From Chenopodium formosanum (taxonomy: Eukaryota; Streptophyta; Magnoliopsida; Caryophyllales; Amaranthaceae), in assembly GCA_024500155.1 (NCBI GenBank), contig CM044859.1, forward strand, positions 310,001 through 374,000: a stretch of DNA of 64,000 nt, written 5' to 3'. Positions 35,323 to 49,400 of the stretch are shown here, piece after piece; position 1 is the first letter of the stretch, and every line of letters begins with the position of its first letter. The notes under the pieces were generated by a model, which saw only the letters and a list, made by a program, of their open reading frames with translations, had not been told where the DNA came from and made no database searches. Both the position numbers and the translations under genes were made by a program.

Positions 35323-37523
35323 ATGGGTGTCTACCTTAGCACACCTAAGACTGAGAAATTCTCCGAGGATGGTGAAAACAGTAAGGTTAGATTTGGATTG
35401 TCTTCAATGCAAGGTTGGCGTACGACCATGGAAGATGCTGTGAGTAGCTTATCTTTTTAAATCTATTTTGTAATGAGCAATTTTAGTGTAAAGTTATACG
35501 AAGTATCTGCTATAAAGAGGTTTTGTATAGCTTATTGAAGAACTAAATGCATGAGTCCATGTGATGAATGGACACTATTTGCAATAACCTTATATCTCAA
35601 ATGTACTTTATTTTAATTATTGTTGTTAGCATATAATGGAACACCTAACACACCAAATTTCTTATATATGTTTTATCCTTATATCACTATGGCTTCTAAT
35701 ATACATTTAACATATAGGAGTATATAATTTTTGACAGAGAATGTTTAACTTCCACTTACTATTGAGGATCAATTAGTCCTCTTACATTCAAAGAACAAAT
35801 ATATTAGTTTATGAGAGTATTGTTGCCAGGGATTACCTGTTCATCATGGCCTTGCAGGCTATTACCTGTTTCCTAATTTAATTCACTATCAGTAACTTCT
35901 TCATTCTCATAAAGAAAATTGAAAAGTATTTTTCACATGGATAACAGGCTGCTTTCCTGAGTCTAGAGACTTCCACCCTGCTGCAGGATAGAGGTCTTGG
36001 CCCTAGTGGGAGGGATAGATTTATGTGGTGAAGTGGTAGAATTCACAAACAATGATACATACATTTTTCTATTAATTGGTTTGGAACCACATTAGTTCTG
36101 GGCAGAATATGCTGGCTGAGGAAGCACCTAAGTATTTAAGTCATGACCAACCAATGAATAAGCTTTAAAATTGGTAATACCTTGCTGTTCCTGCAGGCCA
36201 CTATAAGGATCTTCAATCAAAATGCTAGAAGCTAAAGATTAACATCCATTTTTGCCACCCTTATTTGCTTAGATGTGTTCTGAGTAGCATATAATGGAAC
36301 ACTATCACTAATAAACTACTTATTCTAGTCTATTATCAGCACTCAAATAGTGGTGAGGCAAGTTAGGCAGCTATATCCATACTAAAATCACCATTTTCTC
36401 ATAGCCTAGGAGTCCATGGTTTAACAAGTATGGGTATTGAGAAGAAGATATGCTGTATTCAGTAAATCACTGCATTTTGTCATCCATAGATTGAAAGTGA
36501 ACGACAAAATAACCTTCAACAAGAAGGAATACCTCTTATTTAGTAGAAAAGGCTCCAATTAGAAGCTATGAATGAAAAAGCTGCAACCTTAGGAGTCACA
36601 CCTAGAACAAACAGAACAACGGAAGCATTCCGATTTTCAACCATCTTACCGAGCTCCTCTTAATTGCGCAAATTATCTTCACGTATTTCATCACAAGTGC
36701 CACAAAACCATAAGTAACTTCCTTTGATGCAGGTATGAATTCAGAATCCCCAAATAGATTGGACCAAGGATCTCTAGGAAGTTTTTTTTTGAAGTAGTAT
36801 TCAATCCCTTTACTTCTCCATTTCCTTGATTAAGCGTCTTACTGACCCTGTCCTGATTGCTGACTTTTAAGTTTTACTTGACACTAAGGCCTGCAGTATC
36901 TTCTGAACCCATCCTCCCAAATTTAGAAGAAAGTCCCTACTCCCTACTACTTGATTCATATCATGAATAGCTTGTTCAGTATTGTTATTGATTGGTCCAA
37001 CACTGGGACAAACTGCTGGCCTCAACTCTACTTGACCCAAAATTGGGGTTAATCTAAGGTGCTCCTCATTTATTATCGGTTCAGCCATTGTTGCTAGCTG
37101 ATTGCAAGATGGTGAATTATATGGTTGTTATACCTGAGCTGTTATTTTGCAGCTGGATTCTTCTTTATCCTCATTAATGGAGGAGGTGCTTATATCACCC
37201 TAACCCAACCATTAGCAGGGGAGAAATTCTAAATTAATATAAGCCTGATAGAATGAGATTGCTTGAGCTGGAGATATTCTAAATTAATATTAGCCTGATC
37301 TAGTATAATGTAAACTTTTAAAAGAATGAGATTGCTTAAGCTATAGTCTGGTTCCAATTTTGCTATGGCACCTGTTCTTGTATAATCCCAGAATCCCTTT
37401 AGTAACCAATCTGATCTTGACTCTGTTCAATCATGCTTGTCTGTGAATCTGTGATACAAATGTGCTAAACTGATTGACATTAATACTGTCCTTTCCCCAG
37501 CCCCCCTGTTTCTCTTTGACTCT

Positions 37524-37554
<31 letters not shown>

Positions 37555-40500
37555 TGGGGGGGAGATCCTTAACAACCTAGTCTTACTAATTTCTGACTGG
37601 TTTCTGCACTGTGCAAGTTTGCGTAGTCCAGGCCCCAGGTTAATGGTTGACTCTAGTCATTTCTATTTGGGATGTAAATGTCTTAGCTGCAAGTGCTGCT
37701 AGGTTGAAGACATTAAGTTATTTGGGTTTTGTTAAGTTTGATATGAGAATGGTTTCCATTATAGATTATGGACACCCAAGTTTTTTTCCCATCACATAGT
37801 AACTTGCCTATATTAACTTTTTGCATAGCTGTATTGATTTGGGTGATTTAATTAACAACACGATGGGATAGATGGGTCGAGGGAGGTGATTGGGTCAATA
37901 CGCATTTATTGCCAAAGAGGATTAGTGGACATTTAAATGAGATAAAATGGACAACAATCGTTTTGGGATTGATGAAGGTTTTCTTCCTCTAATGAAGGAC
38001 TGATTTTTCTAGTAGAATGAGCTGTGAAATTTTCCTAAATAGCTAAATGTCCTTTTACTCATGCTGCGAAACAGCATATGTCAAGTAGTCAATTTGTAGA
38101 CACATATCCTTATGGTTTTATCTGATCTTTGTGTCCATATTGTTACTTTTTAGTGATGTTCATAATTTTGCTACCTCGCTTGACGTGTCAAAAAATTGCA
38201 ACCTCTGATTATACGTATGCCATCCCACTCTACTCTTTCAAGATTTAGCCCCTTAAATGTTCGAGCGCTTCGAGGTGTGAGTTTTTCTTATCATGAGGGG
38301 AATTAAAACTAGAGTAGTTGAGTATATGTAAGATCTCTGATACATGGCTTGTTTCTGGATCTCTCTATATCACTTCCACTTGAACTTCTTTTTCATCCTG
38401 AGATATTGCTTCTAAATAGTATTTGACTGAATTCGTAATCTGTTTTTCTAGCATGCTGCCTTTCCCGATCTGGATGATTCAACTTCATTCTTTGGCGTTT
38501 ATGATGGTCATGGAGGTAAGTAGTTGAAGCTTATTCTATTTCTTTCAGGAGTTGTGCATGTTCGTGTTATATATGTGGTTTATATCAACCTTGGCCTCCT
38601 TGACATAAGAGTTAAGACTGTGTCGATTGTTGAAAGTTAACACTTGATTGTATATATTGATTGTTGACATTTACTATATTCATTGCCATAAGAGTTAATT
38701 TGTGTGGTTGGAACTGTGGTTGTGTTTGTTTTAAATTTTTAATAGGTTACATAGAAGATTCATATTATGAAATCATCTTGTTACTTATGTTATCATGAAT
38801 CTTTGTGGAGGAATTATTTGCAAATTGTATGCTTGTACAATCTGTGATCAATGATTTGTGTTTGATGTAGATTAACCTGTTATTAGTTTGCATGGTATGA
38901 TAAAACGACAATCCTTTCTAATTTTCTGCAAGCCCATTTGCTTTGATCCTGCTAGCCTTTTGCATTCATTGATCATTCTTTCCTTACAGGAAAATGTTGT
39001 TTGTGATGAATTATTAAAATGCCGTGATGATCTGAAATATTTACTCTTTTGTTACTTGACCCATAGCTCTTGACACAATATTTAAGGATTGGAGAGAGAC
39101 AATGTAGTTTGTGCACATGGTTTACCTTATTATTCTTTGAAAGCACATGAATTGCTGAACCCACATGCACTTACGAAGAGTAATTTAATGAATCTAACTA
39201 CCAGAAGCTTACCAATATACTACGGGTCAAGTAATATGACATTTCCATTTTAGGATTGTTAGTCAAGTAAATAAAACAGAGGAAGTATTGATTATACATT
39301 GGCCTGTCACACAAAGACGAAAAGAAAAGCTCTTCAAATGTTCAAAATTATTTCAATACATTGCTAAACTGATTGTTGTAGTAAGCTGATCAGCGTCTTC
39401 AAAAATTATTACCATGCAAGTTAGATTTTGATGTTATATCCTCACTTTTCTATTCTCTGGGGCTTGGTCGTAGCACACTAATGTATTTGAAATCTGCTTA
39501 ACTAGTTACTGACTTGCTGTACTTGGCGACCCTGTAGATGGATATTTCAGTCTTTCAGTTGCTAAATTTTCTTAGTATTAGCGAAATTTTTAAATCTTTT
39601 CACCAGTTCTCTCCCATGTCTCAGAAATTACATGACCGCAGATTCATTGATTGATATTATTTATTACCTTTTGGCTTATCATGTAATCATGTATGTCATA
39701 TTTGAAGTTCTGTAACTTCTGTTCCTAAAAAGTTGATTATTTTGACGCTGCTTTTATTAGGTTGATGTTTGGTGAATTTGTTGTCATTTATTGAATTCAG
39801 TTCTCATGCAAATCTTCTATATCTGCAGGTAAGGTAGTAGCCAAGTTCTGTGCGAAATTCCTTCATCAACAAGTGCTTAAGAGTGAAGCATATTCTGCTG
39901 GAGACTTATCAACAGCTCTGCAAAAATCTTTCTTTAGGTGATTACATATTTACTTTGGGATTATGGACTTTAATATTATCTATTTTCCTTTGGTTTTGGT
40001 GGATCAAGGTTCTTTTTGAAAATTTGAGAAAGCCTGACGTATATGCTTTTGTAAATACAATTTTGCCTCTGGTCAGTGCCTTTAGGTCATTTGAAAAGTC
40101 TTGACAAAAGTAAACTGCATTAACATGCCAACATGGTATTATTGTTTGACAATTGGTCAACATTGCTTAGTGCTCCATCTTATATCCTGCATTACTGCTC
40201 ACTTAGATTCTCATGTTTGCACTATTAGAAACATCTAGATTAATGATGTGCGTATATTGATTGGGATAGGCTTTAATATCAGCAGTTTTGACTTCAAGTT
40301 TCCTGAACTATCTCCCCCCCCCCCCCCCCCACCCAACCCACCCCACCTACCCCCACCCCTGTGTGTGCCCAAGAGAATTTCACTTCTTTAGCACACTAGA
40401 TGAAGAGGAAGATAACCTTCTTAAAGCATATGTAGTTTATGTGACTCAATCTATGTGACTCAGATACCTTTTTACTATTTACTGGTCTAATTCATCTGCT

Positions 40501-41265
40501 TTACTTGCTCTGTTGGTGCTTTGATAATCAGAATGGATGAAATGATGCGTGGACAAAGAGGGTGGAGAGAGTTGGCTGTTCTGGGTGATAAAATAAACAA
40601 ATTCACTGGAATGATAGAGGGGCTAATATGGTCTCCAAGAGCTGCTGATGGCAATGGGCATGATGATGATTGGGCCCATGAAGATGTAGGTACTTTTATT
40701 AGTTGACAAAAATAGTAGTTAAAAAGTATAATTTTATAAAACATTAGTGTGTATATGTGATTTTGTTTCTGCTTCTATTCTTTTTTTTTTTAGTATCTTG
40801 AGCTCTTAAGCATATTCCTGTTTTGAGCCACTGTTATCTTATTTAGTGAACAACTTGTTGATGTGGGGGAGTCATAGATTGGAGTTTCATCTTTTGTTCG
40901 TTTCTGATGAATTTTAATTATCATCATATGATCTTCTTTGGCTTGAAGCAATACAAGTTTTGTCTCGTGTGTTTTTCCTTTTTAAATTAATGGGTTTAAA
41001 CAATTGGTTTGATCTGTTTGACATCTTCTTTGTTGATTTTAATCAATGTTTTAGTCAATGTTTTAGTGCATCAATTCTTCCATCCTTTTTTTAGTGGAGT
41101 AACATTGTATTTCATTTATTGCTTTTACTGTTGCTAAAATGATGACTCAATTGTTTCTGTTATATTTTGTGGTTACTCAGGTTTCATACAGTCATACTTT
41201 TTCCTAGTCTTACTGAAAATCAATGTTCAATAACTTGTGCCTACACCCCCACCCCCCACCACCCC

Positions 41266-41296
<31 letters not shown>

Positions 41297-44047
41297 AAAA
41301 AAAAACCTACAAAGGATAAAGGTCCAGTTCTTAGGTGATGTAATAAAGCAACATCCCAGATGTGTGCTAAATCTAGTCCAAGGACGGACTATAATCTGTG
41401 ATCATAGGATGCTTTTGCAACATTTAATTTTTTTATCTATCAAAAGATATCCATGCTTCACAGATTGATGTGCTACTATATTGTTATTCTTGCTTTGACT
41501 TAGTTGGTATGTCAACCAGGGGCCTCATTCAGAATTTTCTGGTCCTACTTCTGGAAGCACTGCTTGTGTGGCTGTTATTAGGGGAAACCAACTTCTTGTG
41601 GCCAATGCTGGTGATTCCCGTTGTGTAATCTCCAGAAAGGGTCAGGTATATTTTGATATTCCCACTTCTTGAGCAAACAAACTGGTATCCAAGAAGTATA
41701 TCAACACATAACTATCTGATATTCTGTAACTACGTGATTTATAACAAATCACAGTATAATTTTCTTGGTTTCTTGATTTTGTCATCCTATACCATTCACA
41801 GGCTTATAATTTGTCTAGAGATCACAAACCTGAACTGGATGCTGAGAAGGAAAGAATAATAAGAGCTGGCGGGTTTATCCATGCAGGACGGGTAAATGGC
41901 AGTCTGAACCTTGCAAGAGCTATAGGTACTTAAGCTCATGCCTTTTTTCTATTTTTTATATGTTGGAATTTTTTCTGCCCAATCTTTTTGAGAGATAACT
42001 TGTCAATTTCCTTGTACTGATATCAGATTATCAGAGATGTGGTACTCCAGAGTCTTATAAGTTTCCTATTCTTCTTTAATGCTGATGAGTGGTACTTGAA
42101 CCCAGAGGCGGACCTTCACTAGGGGACAAGGGGGTCGGGGTGGGGGGGGGGAAGAGGGGTTGGATGTGATTGATGGTGTGGTTGGTTGGTTTCCTTTCTG
42201 TAAAAGTTGAAAATTTTAAATTTTGATGGAGATCATTTTCAAATTAAGAAAAGTAGTTTACAACTTCCTAGGTTAACTAAACAACAAACCACAAATACTG
42301 CTGAGTTTGTTACGTGACAAACATAGAATTTAAGGTAGTGTTTGGATACAGAGAGGGTGGAATGGGATGTGGGCTAAGAATTACAACTTTTAATCAATGT
42401 TTGTTTCAAATCCCTAATCCAAAGGCTGTTTAAGAGCATCTAATAATTGGGAACAATTCCAGATTTGAAATTCTTTGAACATCCAAACGCTAAATTCTAG
42501 ATTTTCAAATGAATTTTTTGTATCCAAAGAGGGCATAATGCTATTTAACTACTTCATAATAAGTGATCAACTCTGTCATTAAACAGTTTGTTTAGTTACC
42601 AGCTTGTGTGCTTTAGAGTTTAGTGTCACTTGGGTCGAGCTTGATTCTAGTTACTTAGCGTATTCAAACTGCAGTTGCAGTTGACCCAACCTAAAGCTTA
42701 AGTTAAGCTTACCTGCTACATCACAATCACACCTGTAGAGGTGATTGAAATACCTGGATAGAATATATTTTATATCAGAAATGAATTTTCGTTAATTATT
42801 AAAGGTTGTTCACTTGGACAGGTGACATGGAGTTCAAGCAAAATAAATTTCTTCCTGTTGAAAAGCAAATTGTAACAGCAAATCCAGACATTAATGCGGT
42901 TAGTATATCACTGCAATACGTTTATATTTGTAAATTGTAATTGTTATGTCTTCATCTGGTTAGTTTCTCAAATATAACTAAGTTATGTCTGCCAGCAGTT
43001 TTGTTTTGAATTGTCGTGCTCTCCTTTTATAGTTACAACTTACAAGTTCCAATCACCTATGAGCTCTGATAATCCCTCTTTTCTGTTCCTTCTCAATTTA
43101 GGTTGAACTTTGTGATGATGATGATTTTATGGTGCTAGCTTGTGATGGCATATGGTAAGCATTTCAAGCCTTCCCTTAATTTTTATGAGCTGTGGTTTAC
43201 AAGTTAATCCTTTCATGCCACCCTGCAATGTAAATGGCCAGTTACTCTTCCTGCAATTATATGCTGTAACTAGTTCATGTTTGGTTTGGATTGGATGTAA
43301 CCACATCTTAAGCAACTTCTCTTTTTATCATCCTCATTAAGTCCCTGTCTGATTGATATAAATTAATGCTTAATGTTGGTCAATTGATAAATTTACAACA
43401 GATAATGTGCTAGCTTTCACTTGGTGCATTGTTGCTTTATATTTTGTTTAAAATATACTCTTATCTTATTTTCGGTTCCCTTACAATTCTTGCTATATGG
43501 TTACTGATTATTCTGTTGGTTGTTCAAAGGGACTGCATGTCAAGCCAGCAGCTTGTCGACTTTGTACATGAACAATTGAGCACGGTAAGTCAAAAACTGT
43601 TTGGCACAATTTTGTTTATAAATTCAAAATAATGTATTTTCCAATAATTAAGTTTGGTTGCATGAGTTGCATCTTACATGATGCTCTAAATTCCATTACT
43701 ACTCTTCAAGCAGTGACTCCTTTTACTCTAAACATAAATTAGAATTTCTGGAATGATAGATGCTGGAGATCTTTGTGAGTAACTTATTATGACAATGTGT
43801 CTGAACGGTGCAGGAAACTAAACTATCTGCAGTTTGCGAGAGAGTGATGGACAGGTGTTTGGCCCCTTCAACTGCTGGCGGAGAAGGCTGTGACAACATG
43901 ACGATGATCCTGGTTCAGTTCAAGAAACCCATACAGCCAAATCCCCCTGCATCTACAAATGAGGAGCCATCACCATCCGAGCCAAGCCAGTCCGTGACTG
44001 AAGCTGATAATTCCAAACAAGAACCAGAACAGACTGAAGCAAGCTAA
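35323..44047 (+). CDS. Protein phosphatase 2C (PP2C), 10 coding exons
   Basis: Mg/Mn-dependent Ser/Thr phosphatase. Exons are 35323-35439, 38452-38515, 39829-39937, 40532-40685, 41520-41645, 41802-41925, 42822-42898, 43102-43154, 43530-43584 and 43814-44047. They join in frame to 370 residues. The start MGVYLSTPKTEKFSEDGENS could be myristoylated (Gly2). PP2C motifs are SSMQGWRTTMEDAH (Glu and Asp binding metal, residues 36-37), FFGVYDGHGG (52-61), SGSTACVAVI and ANAGDSRCVI (GDSR 179-182), RDHKP, LNLARAIGD, LACDGIWD (Asp272) and GEGCDNMTMILV (Asp320). After the domain there is a Pro/Ser/Glu-rich tail of about 40 residues. It resembles plant PP2Cs such as Arabidopsis At2g25070 and At4g31860. 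The approximately 3 kb intron 1 and several others carry repeats. No catalytic residue is missing. Confidence 0.95.
37525..37563 (+). repeat. GT run followed by poly-G in PP2C intron 1
   Basis: About seven GT units are followed by about 27 bases of nearly pure G. Confidence 0.9.
40314..40359 (+). repeat. Poly-C tract in PP2C intron 3
   Basis: About 17 C followed by CCCA/CCCCA-type units, without the long A run seen at the other loci. Confidence 0.9.
41241..41305 (+). repeat. Poly-C/poly-A compound tract in PP2C intron 4
   Basis: CTACACCCCC leads into more than 25 C, then 19 A, then CCTAC. Confidence 0.92.
42106..42160 (+). mobile_element. Left-end fragment of the hAT MITE family in PP2C intron 6
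   Basis: CAGAGGCGGACCTTCACTAG followed by a GGGGGTCGGGG-rich block resembles the left end of the element at 6501. No matching right end (TCCGCC) was found downstream, so the copy is truncated. Confidence 0.5.
42334..42535. mobile_element. Short MITE with TTTGGATACA ends in PP2C intron 6
   Basis: The left end carries TTTGGATACA (within GGTAGTGTTTGGATACA). The right end carries its inverse, TGTATCCAAA, followed by GAGGGCA. TAA lies on each side (42331-42333 and 42536-42538), compatible with a degenerate Tourist-type element of about 200 bp. Confidence 0.5.
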
Positions 44048-46427
44048 TTTGATAAATCACATATAACATGCAGAATTGTTCGCTGTTAATTTTTCAGGTT
44101 GTTGTAAATGAAGCTGACTCAACATGAAGATATGACTCAACTGCTGGTAATATACATCTGTTCTACTATGGTGCATATAATGAAAAACTGGAGCTTAATA
44201 GGATGTACAGATTTTTGGTGTTAATCATGTTCTTTCCAGGATTAGGAAAATATGCAGACTATTTATTGACGCTGATTACTACATAATGTCTTCTTGTTTG
44301 TGGTTATTCTCTCTTATCTCTTTTTTCTGCTGTTTTTTCAATGATATAAATATAGTAATAACCAGTCAAAGTGTCCAAGTGGTAGACTTGACGTTTTAGG
44401 AAGACTTCCATGAATAAAATGTCGAGCATTCATACTCGTGTTGTGGCATTGAGGATCTCATGGGGTACCTATGATGAAATGAATAACTAGAGTGTAGCAT
44501 GGGTTATACAGAGTAAAGAAGGAAGAAGAAACACCACAAAATTCTCGACTTAGACCTAGTCAGTTAAACCTGTGCTAGCGATAACTGAAGATCAAACATC
44601 TACACCATTTTTACTTATCCAAAGCATAAAGTTTATTCTATGGACTATGTCGCCATATAACAACCCAAGGAATGTTGAATTATCATTCAAATTTTTGTGT
44701 ACCTTTTCCAAAATTGAGTAAACCATAAATTGATATACTTGCATAAGAATCAACAAGTTAACCCAATTTGTAAACTCATGCTTCCCTTATCTGTCTCACC
44801 GAATAGAATCGAATCCTCATCCTAATTCGCCTCACCCAATAAGAATCGAATTCTCATCCTAGGGTGAAAATTGAGGGATCTTAATTTTTATATTTTGAGA
44901 TAAACTTTTCAAAAATGGTGTTGTAGTACAACTATAATGAAGTTTAGATGCCCAAGTATGTAGATTTATACCTCTTTTTTCCATTTGCATTTCTTCAATA
45001 AAATTTCATTAACTTTAATCATTCATCCTCACTAATATTTGACTTTGATGTTGGACAAGGCACAATGTTAACTTCACAATTTTTTCTCTATTGATATATT
45101 TGATTATTCGTCAGTAACATAATATAATTCATATAGAGTTGATGCTATGGAAATATATGATGGGACTAATTTGACAACTTGATATTCAATTCATTTCAAA
45201 TTGATCACAACTCTTTTTATTCGTTTAAGATGAATTTGAACAATTCCTTGTTGAGAAATGATCCGGTAATATCAAATTGCTCATTGGATTCCACTTTATA
45301 TTACAAAATCTCACTCCTTTATATCACACAATAATAAAAATAAAATAAAATCTCCATCAAATCTGTCTAGGCTACATTTAGTCAATACACTTATATACAC
45401 CCGGATATACATAGAGGTAAGTTCACCCCCTCGTACATTTTTTTTTTTGGCTTATTACATACTTTATCATTTTATAGATTAACATACATTAATGTCAATA
45501 TTTAGTCAAATCAAATGATCAGATTATCAGATAATAAGGTGAATTTAACAAACCCTATTTATTATAATTCCACTTCATGGCTTAAAACATATACAAGTAT
45601 ATATTTTTTATCTTAAAAATATGTGCAACAAACCACTACTCCATAGTATATTTAATTCAAACTAGCATGAAATAATAAGTGTTGAAAAAAAAAAAAAAAA
45701 AAAAACCTTAGGGACTAGGGAGGCAAATAATGATCAGTTCCTTTTTTTCATCAATTTTTTTTTTAATAAAAAAAAGGCTAGTTCCTTTTCGTTGCATTTT
45801 TTATCAGAATCATGCAGTTCAGATCAAGCTAAAGTAGTTTAATTAAGTAAATTAATTAATTCCATAAAAGTAAAAACATAGAATTGCAAAATTGAGTTCT
45901 CAAACAGTCAAAGACTCAAAATAGTTTGTACTTTGTACTCTGTATTAAAGAAATAAAGAATACACGATTTGAGTGTTGGACCCACAACATTATACATGCA
46001 TTGAGAACAACAAAACTACAAAAGACAACTGATAAAAATGTCATAGTTTTTGGTGCATACAAAAAGTTTTTTTTTTTTTTTTTTTTTGGGATGTTGCAAT
46101 TTTATTTTGTTCGATTCTTTTTATTTCATTCCAAAAACAATTAACTTTATTCGATTCTTTATTTTTGTTTTTATTTTATTTTATTGGGTGCATACTGCAA
46201 TTAATTCTCAATTAAACTTTCTAAAAAAAAACAAAAAACAAAAAAACTCAATTAAACTCTTCACTTCCTCAGTTTATCTCATTCACTCTGTTTCTCTTTC
46301 CTTAATAATTTCCTCTGTCATTTCCCCCAAATTAATTCATAATAATTCAATTTCTCAGAAAAAAAAAAAAAAAAAAACCAATTCAATTTCATCATCTCTC
46401 ACATTCTTGTTTGATCATAATTTGCCA
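44048..46427. other. Intergenic between PP2C and zinc-finger gene
   Basis: The first 300 or so bases should be PP2C 3' UTR. The stretch just before 46428 is CT- and A-rich leader sequence of the next gene. Nothing else was recognised. Confidence 0.5.
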
Positions 46428-49400
46428 ATGACAGGTTAGTTTTTGTAAATCAATTATTGAATTGAATTTGTTAAACCCCAAAAAACCCAGATTCCCAAAA
46501 TTTTAATTTTTCAATCTGTTCTTGATGATTTATTTGCTAACCCCATTAAATTAAGAACTAAAAAATCCCAGAAATTTGCTAAAACCCCAAAAACATAAAG
46601 AATTAAGCTTTTCTTGATTGCAAAACCCCAAATTAAACAGAAATTAGCAACAACAAAATAAGTTAAGCTTTGTCTGGACAATTTGCTAAACCCCTGTTAA
46701 AATCTTAATAGTTCAAGCTTTTTTATAGAATTTGCTTATCATTAATGTGTTTTTTTAGGGGAAATTCCATTGAAGAATGAAGAAGATAATGGCGGGAAGA
46801 ATTCTTTGCTAATGGATGCAATAGAACTAGAGATAGATAAGGAGAAGAAGAAGATTAGGGAAGAGATCATTGCTGCTGAGATCATTCGACGTCGAAAACT
46901 CGAAGCCGAGGTTAGAATGGAGCTTATGATGGAGGAAGAAATCATGGGTATGAGGCGTTTTTATAGGGATTCTAATTGTATTGATCCTTATATGTTAATG
47001 AATTATCCATCAGGGTTTTCGGGTTTTCGAGGCGGATCATCTTATTTGCATAATAATTTGCTTAATGTAGGGAATTCTGTTGATGAAATTGGACAGAAAA
47101 TGAATTTGGTTGGTGGAATTGATGATGATTCATTGCAATTTAAGAGTAATGTGTTAAATGATGATCATGTTGCAAGTTTGGTTGGTGCTCAATTTGCAGG
47201 AAAATCTATGGCTGATTTTGGTGGGAATGAACAGCAAGTGTTGGGTCAGGTGAAATTTTGTTACCATTGTGACTAATTTAGATTTGTTTGTAGCTCGAAA
47301 TTGAGGTTGTTTTTTTGTTTGATTGTTTGAGTTATTGGAATGCTGTTGTTAATCAATTGTACTCTTTGTTTTTGCTGCATTGTTGATTGTTGTTGGCTTC
47401 TATATGATGTGGTAATATGATTCATTCTGGCTAAGTACTATGAGGATTGATTTGCCGTAATGTTGTAGCTTTTAACTTTCGAAGGGGGGTGGGGTTGTAA
47501 GTAGAGTATGCATTAAGCGTGTTGATGACTTTGACATGCAACGATAAATCTATCTCCGAGATAAATTGCCATTCTCAATGGCAATTTTATGTTTTGTTTA
47601 TGTGTGTGTGTGTGTGTGTTGAGGAGAGGGAGGGAGGTGTTAATGAGATTTTTTTAAAGCATATTGGGAAGTTGTTTCAAAACGATTGCTTGATTTTGGA
47701 TGAAATGATTCTATCCGGAGACTGAACAAGAATTCCTTGCATGTTGAGTTGTTGACTTAGATCATAATCTGTGTTAGGACTTCTTAGTTCTTACGAAGTA
47801 TTTCTTAATATGAGCATTAATAAAGCTTATTGAATTACATTTTTGTGCAAATGCCAATGTTGATTTTGTTGTCTATTTTATTGGAAGTTAACATCCATGT
47901 ATACAAGCTTGTGCTTTTAAGATATTTCACTGATTTTCTAGAGCTACGGCCTTTTAGATATTTCATAATGATTAAGTACTTCATTGTTAACGAGTATGCA
48001 CTTCTACCATGTCAAACCCAAAACTCATATGCTTATGCAGCAGGATGGCTCAAGATCTCAACTTTTGTAGCCATTCTTGTTTATTAATATGTTTAATAGA
48101 TCTCTGGACTTCTCCTACTTTCAGTCCTTAATGTTCCATTATGGTGGCTAACTGGCTGGTGAGCGAATAGATTGCTGTTTAGCAATATCTTATTCGTGCT
48201 GTCATATATTTGGTTACCTACTGTTATAGCTAATTGATTGATCTTGATTCTCTCCTCATAGCCCCATCAATTTACATTTTGTGTAAGTCGCTGACATTTG
48301 ACAATTTTGTGTTCTTTATCATCATTCTGCAGGCGGCTATGCCTAGTTCAGGCATCTCTGGCATGAAAAGGAAAGCTGAAACATCAGTAGCAGGAAGTGA
48401 TGAAGAGACGGCTTCTGTTGCGAGTAAGGACTTGCAGAAGAAAAAATGGAATTGCTCCTTGTGTGGAGTTTCTGCTACATCAGCAGGAGGGTTAAATCTG
48501 CATTTACATGGGAAGAAGCACAAAGCAAAGGAAGCTGTGACTAAATCTGGTGACACAGCCAGCATTAATAGCACTGAAAATAATTCCGTTGAGAATTCAA
48601 GGCAGCCTATGGAGCAAGCATTGGAAAGCTTGGCACAGTCTGAGGAGGAAGAGCAAAACCAAGAACAACCAATGGAGGAAGAAAAAACCAAAGTGCAGCC
48701 GATGCAGGAAGAAAAAATCAATGTGCATCCGATGGAGGAAGAGAAGAGCCAAGTTACCAAGAAATGGGAGTGCTCTTTGTGTCAAATATCTGCTACTTCC
48801 GAAATACTCCTACATAGTCATCTCCAAGGAAAGAAGCACAAAGCGAAGGAGGCTAGGCTTGGAGTTAGTCAAGGAATGCGCACGGAAACAGCTAAGGGAA
48901 AGAATGAGAACATACACAAATGGTACTGTTCATTATGCCAAGTATCGGCTGCATCAGAGAAAAACTTGAATGATCATTATAAAGGAAAAAAACACAAGGC
49001 TAAGGCAGGGTTGGCTCATCAAGAGGATGGTAATGGGGATTCTGATTCAGTTTTCAGAGAAAAGAGCTTGGAGAGCGAGGAGGGCCTCAATAATGAAGAA
49101 ATAACTAATAAAAGTACGAAGCCAGGCAAAAGCCAAGCAAGTGAGCAAGAAATAGTCAACACACTGAACACTGTAAAGATCGGATTAGATAGGGATGAAG
49201 CAGAGACAGAAGAATTGAAGAAAAGTGGTTATAGTCAGGAGATGAATGGGAAACCTGTGAAGTTGTGGCACTGCAAGATGTGCAATGAAGGAACTTACGA
49301 TGAAGCAACAATGGCTAATCACAGAAAGAGTAGTAAACACATGAAATTACTACGAGAGATTGGCGGTGGTCTCATAGTTGTGTCAAATGTGCCGAAGGAA

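Noticed and set aside
36867..37088. 73-codon minus-strand frame in PP2C intron 1
   Set aside because: No recognisable domain, isolated, and inside an intron of a well-supported gene on the other strand.
44365..44460. tRNA-like string GTGTCCAAGTGGTAGACTTG
   Set aside because: The start resembles an A box but no cloverleaf, T-loop or B box in the right place could be formed.
46050..46439. 129-codon plus-strand frame
   Set aside because: Low-complexity leader DNA with poly-T and poly-A; no homology, and it ends in the zinc-finger start region.
48272..48760. 162-codon minus-strand frame
   Set aside because: It is antisense to zinc-finger exon 3 and its Cys/Ser pattern mirrors the coding strand.
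48550..48969. 139-codon plus-strand frame
   Set aside because: Alternative frame of zinc-finger exon 3; the finger frame has the conserved motifs.
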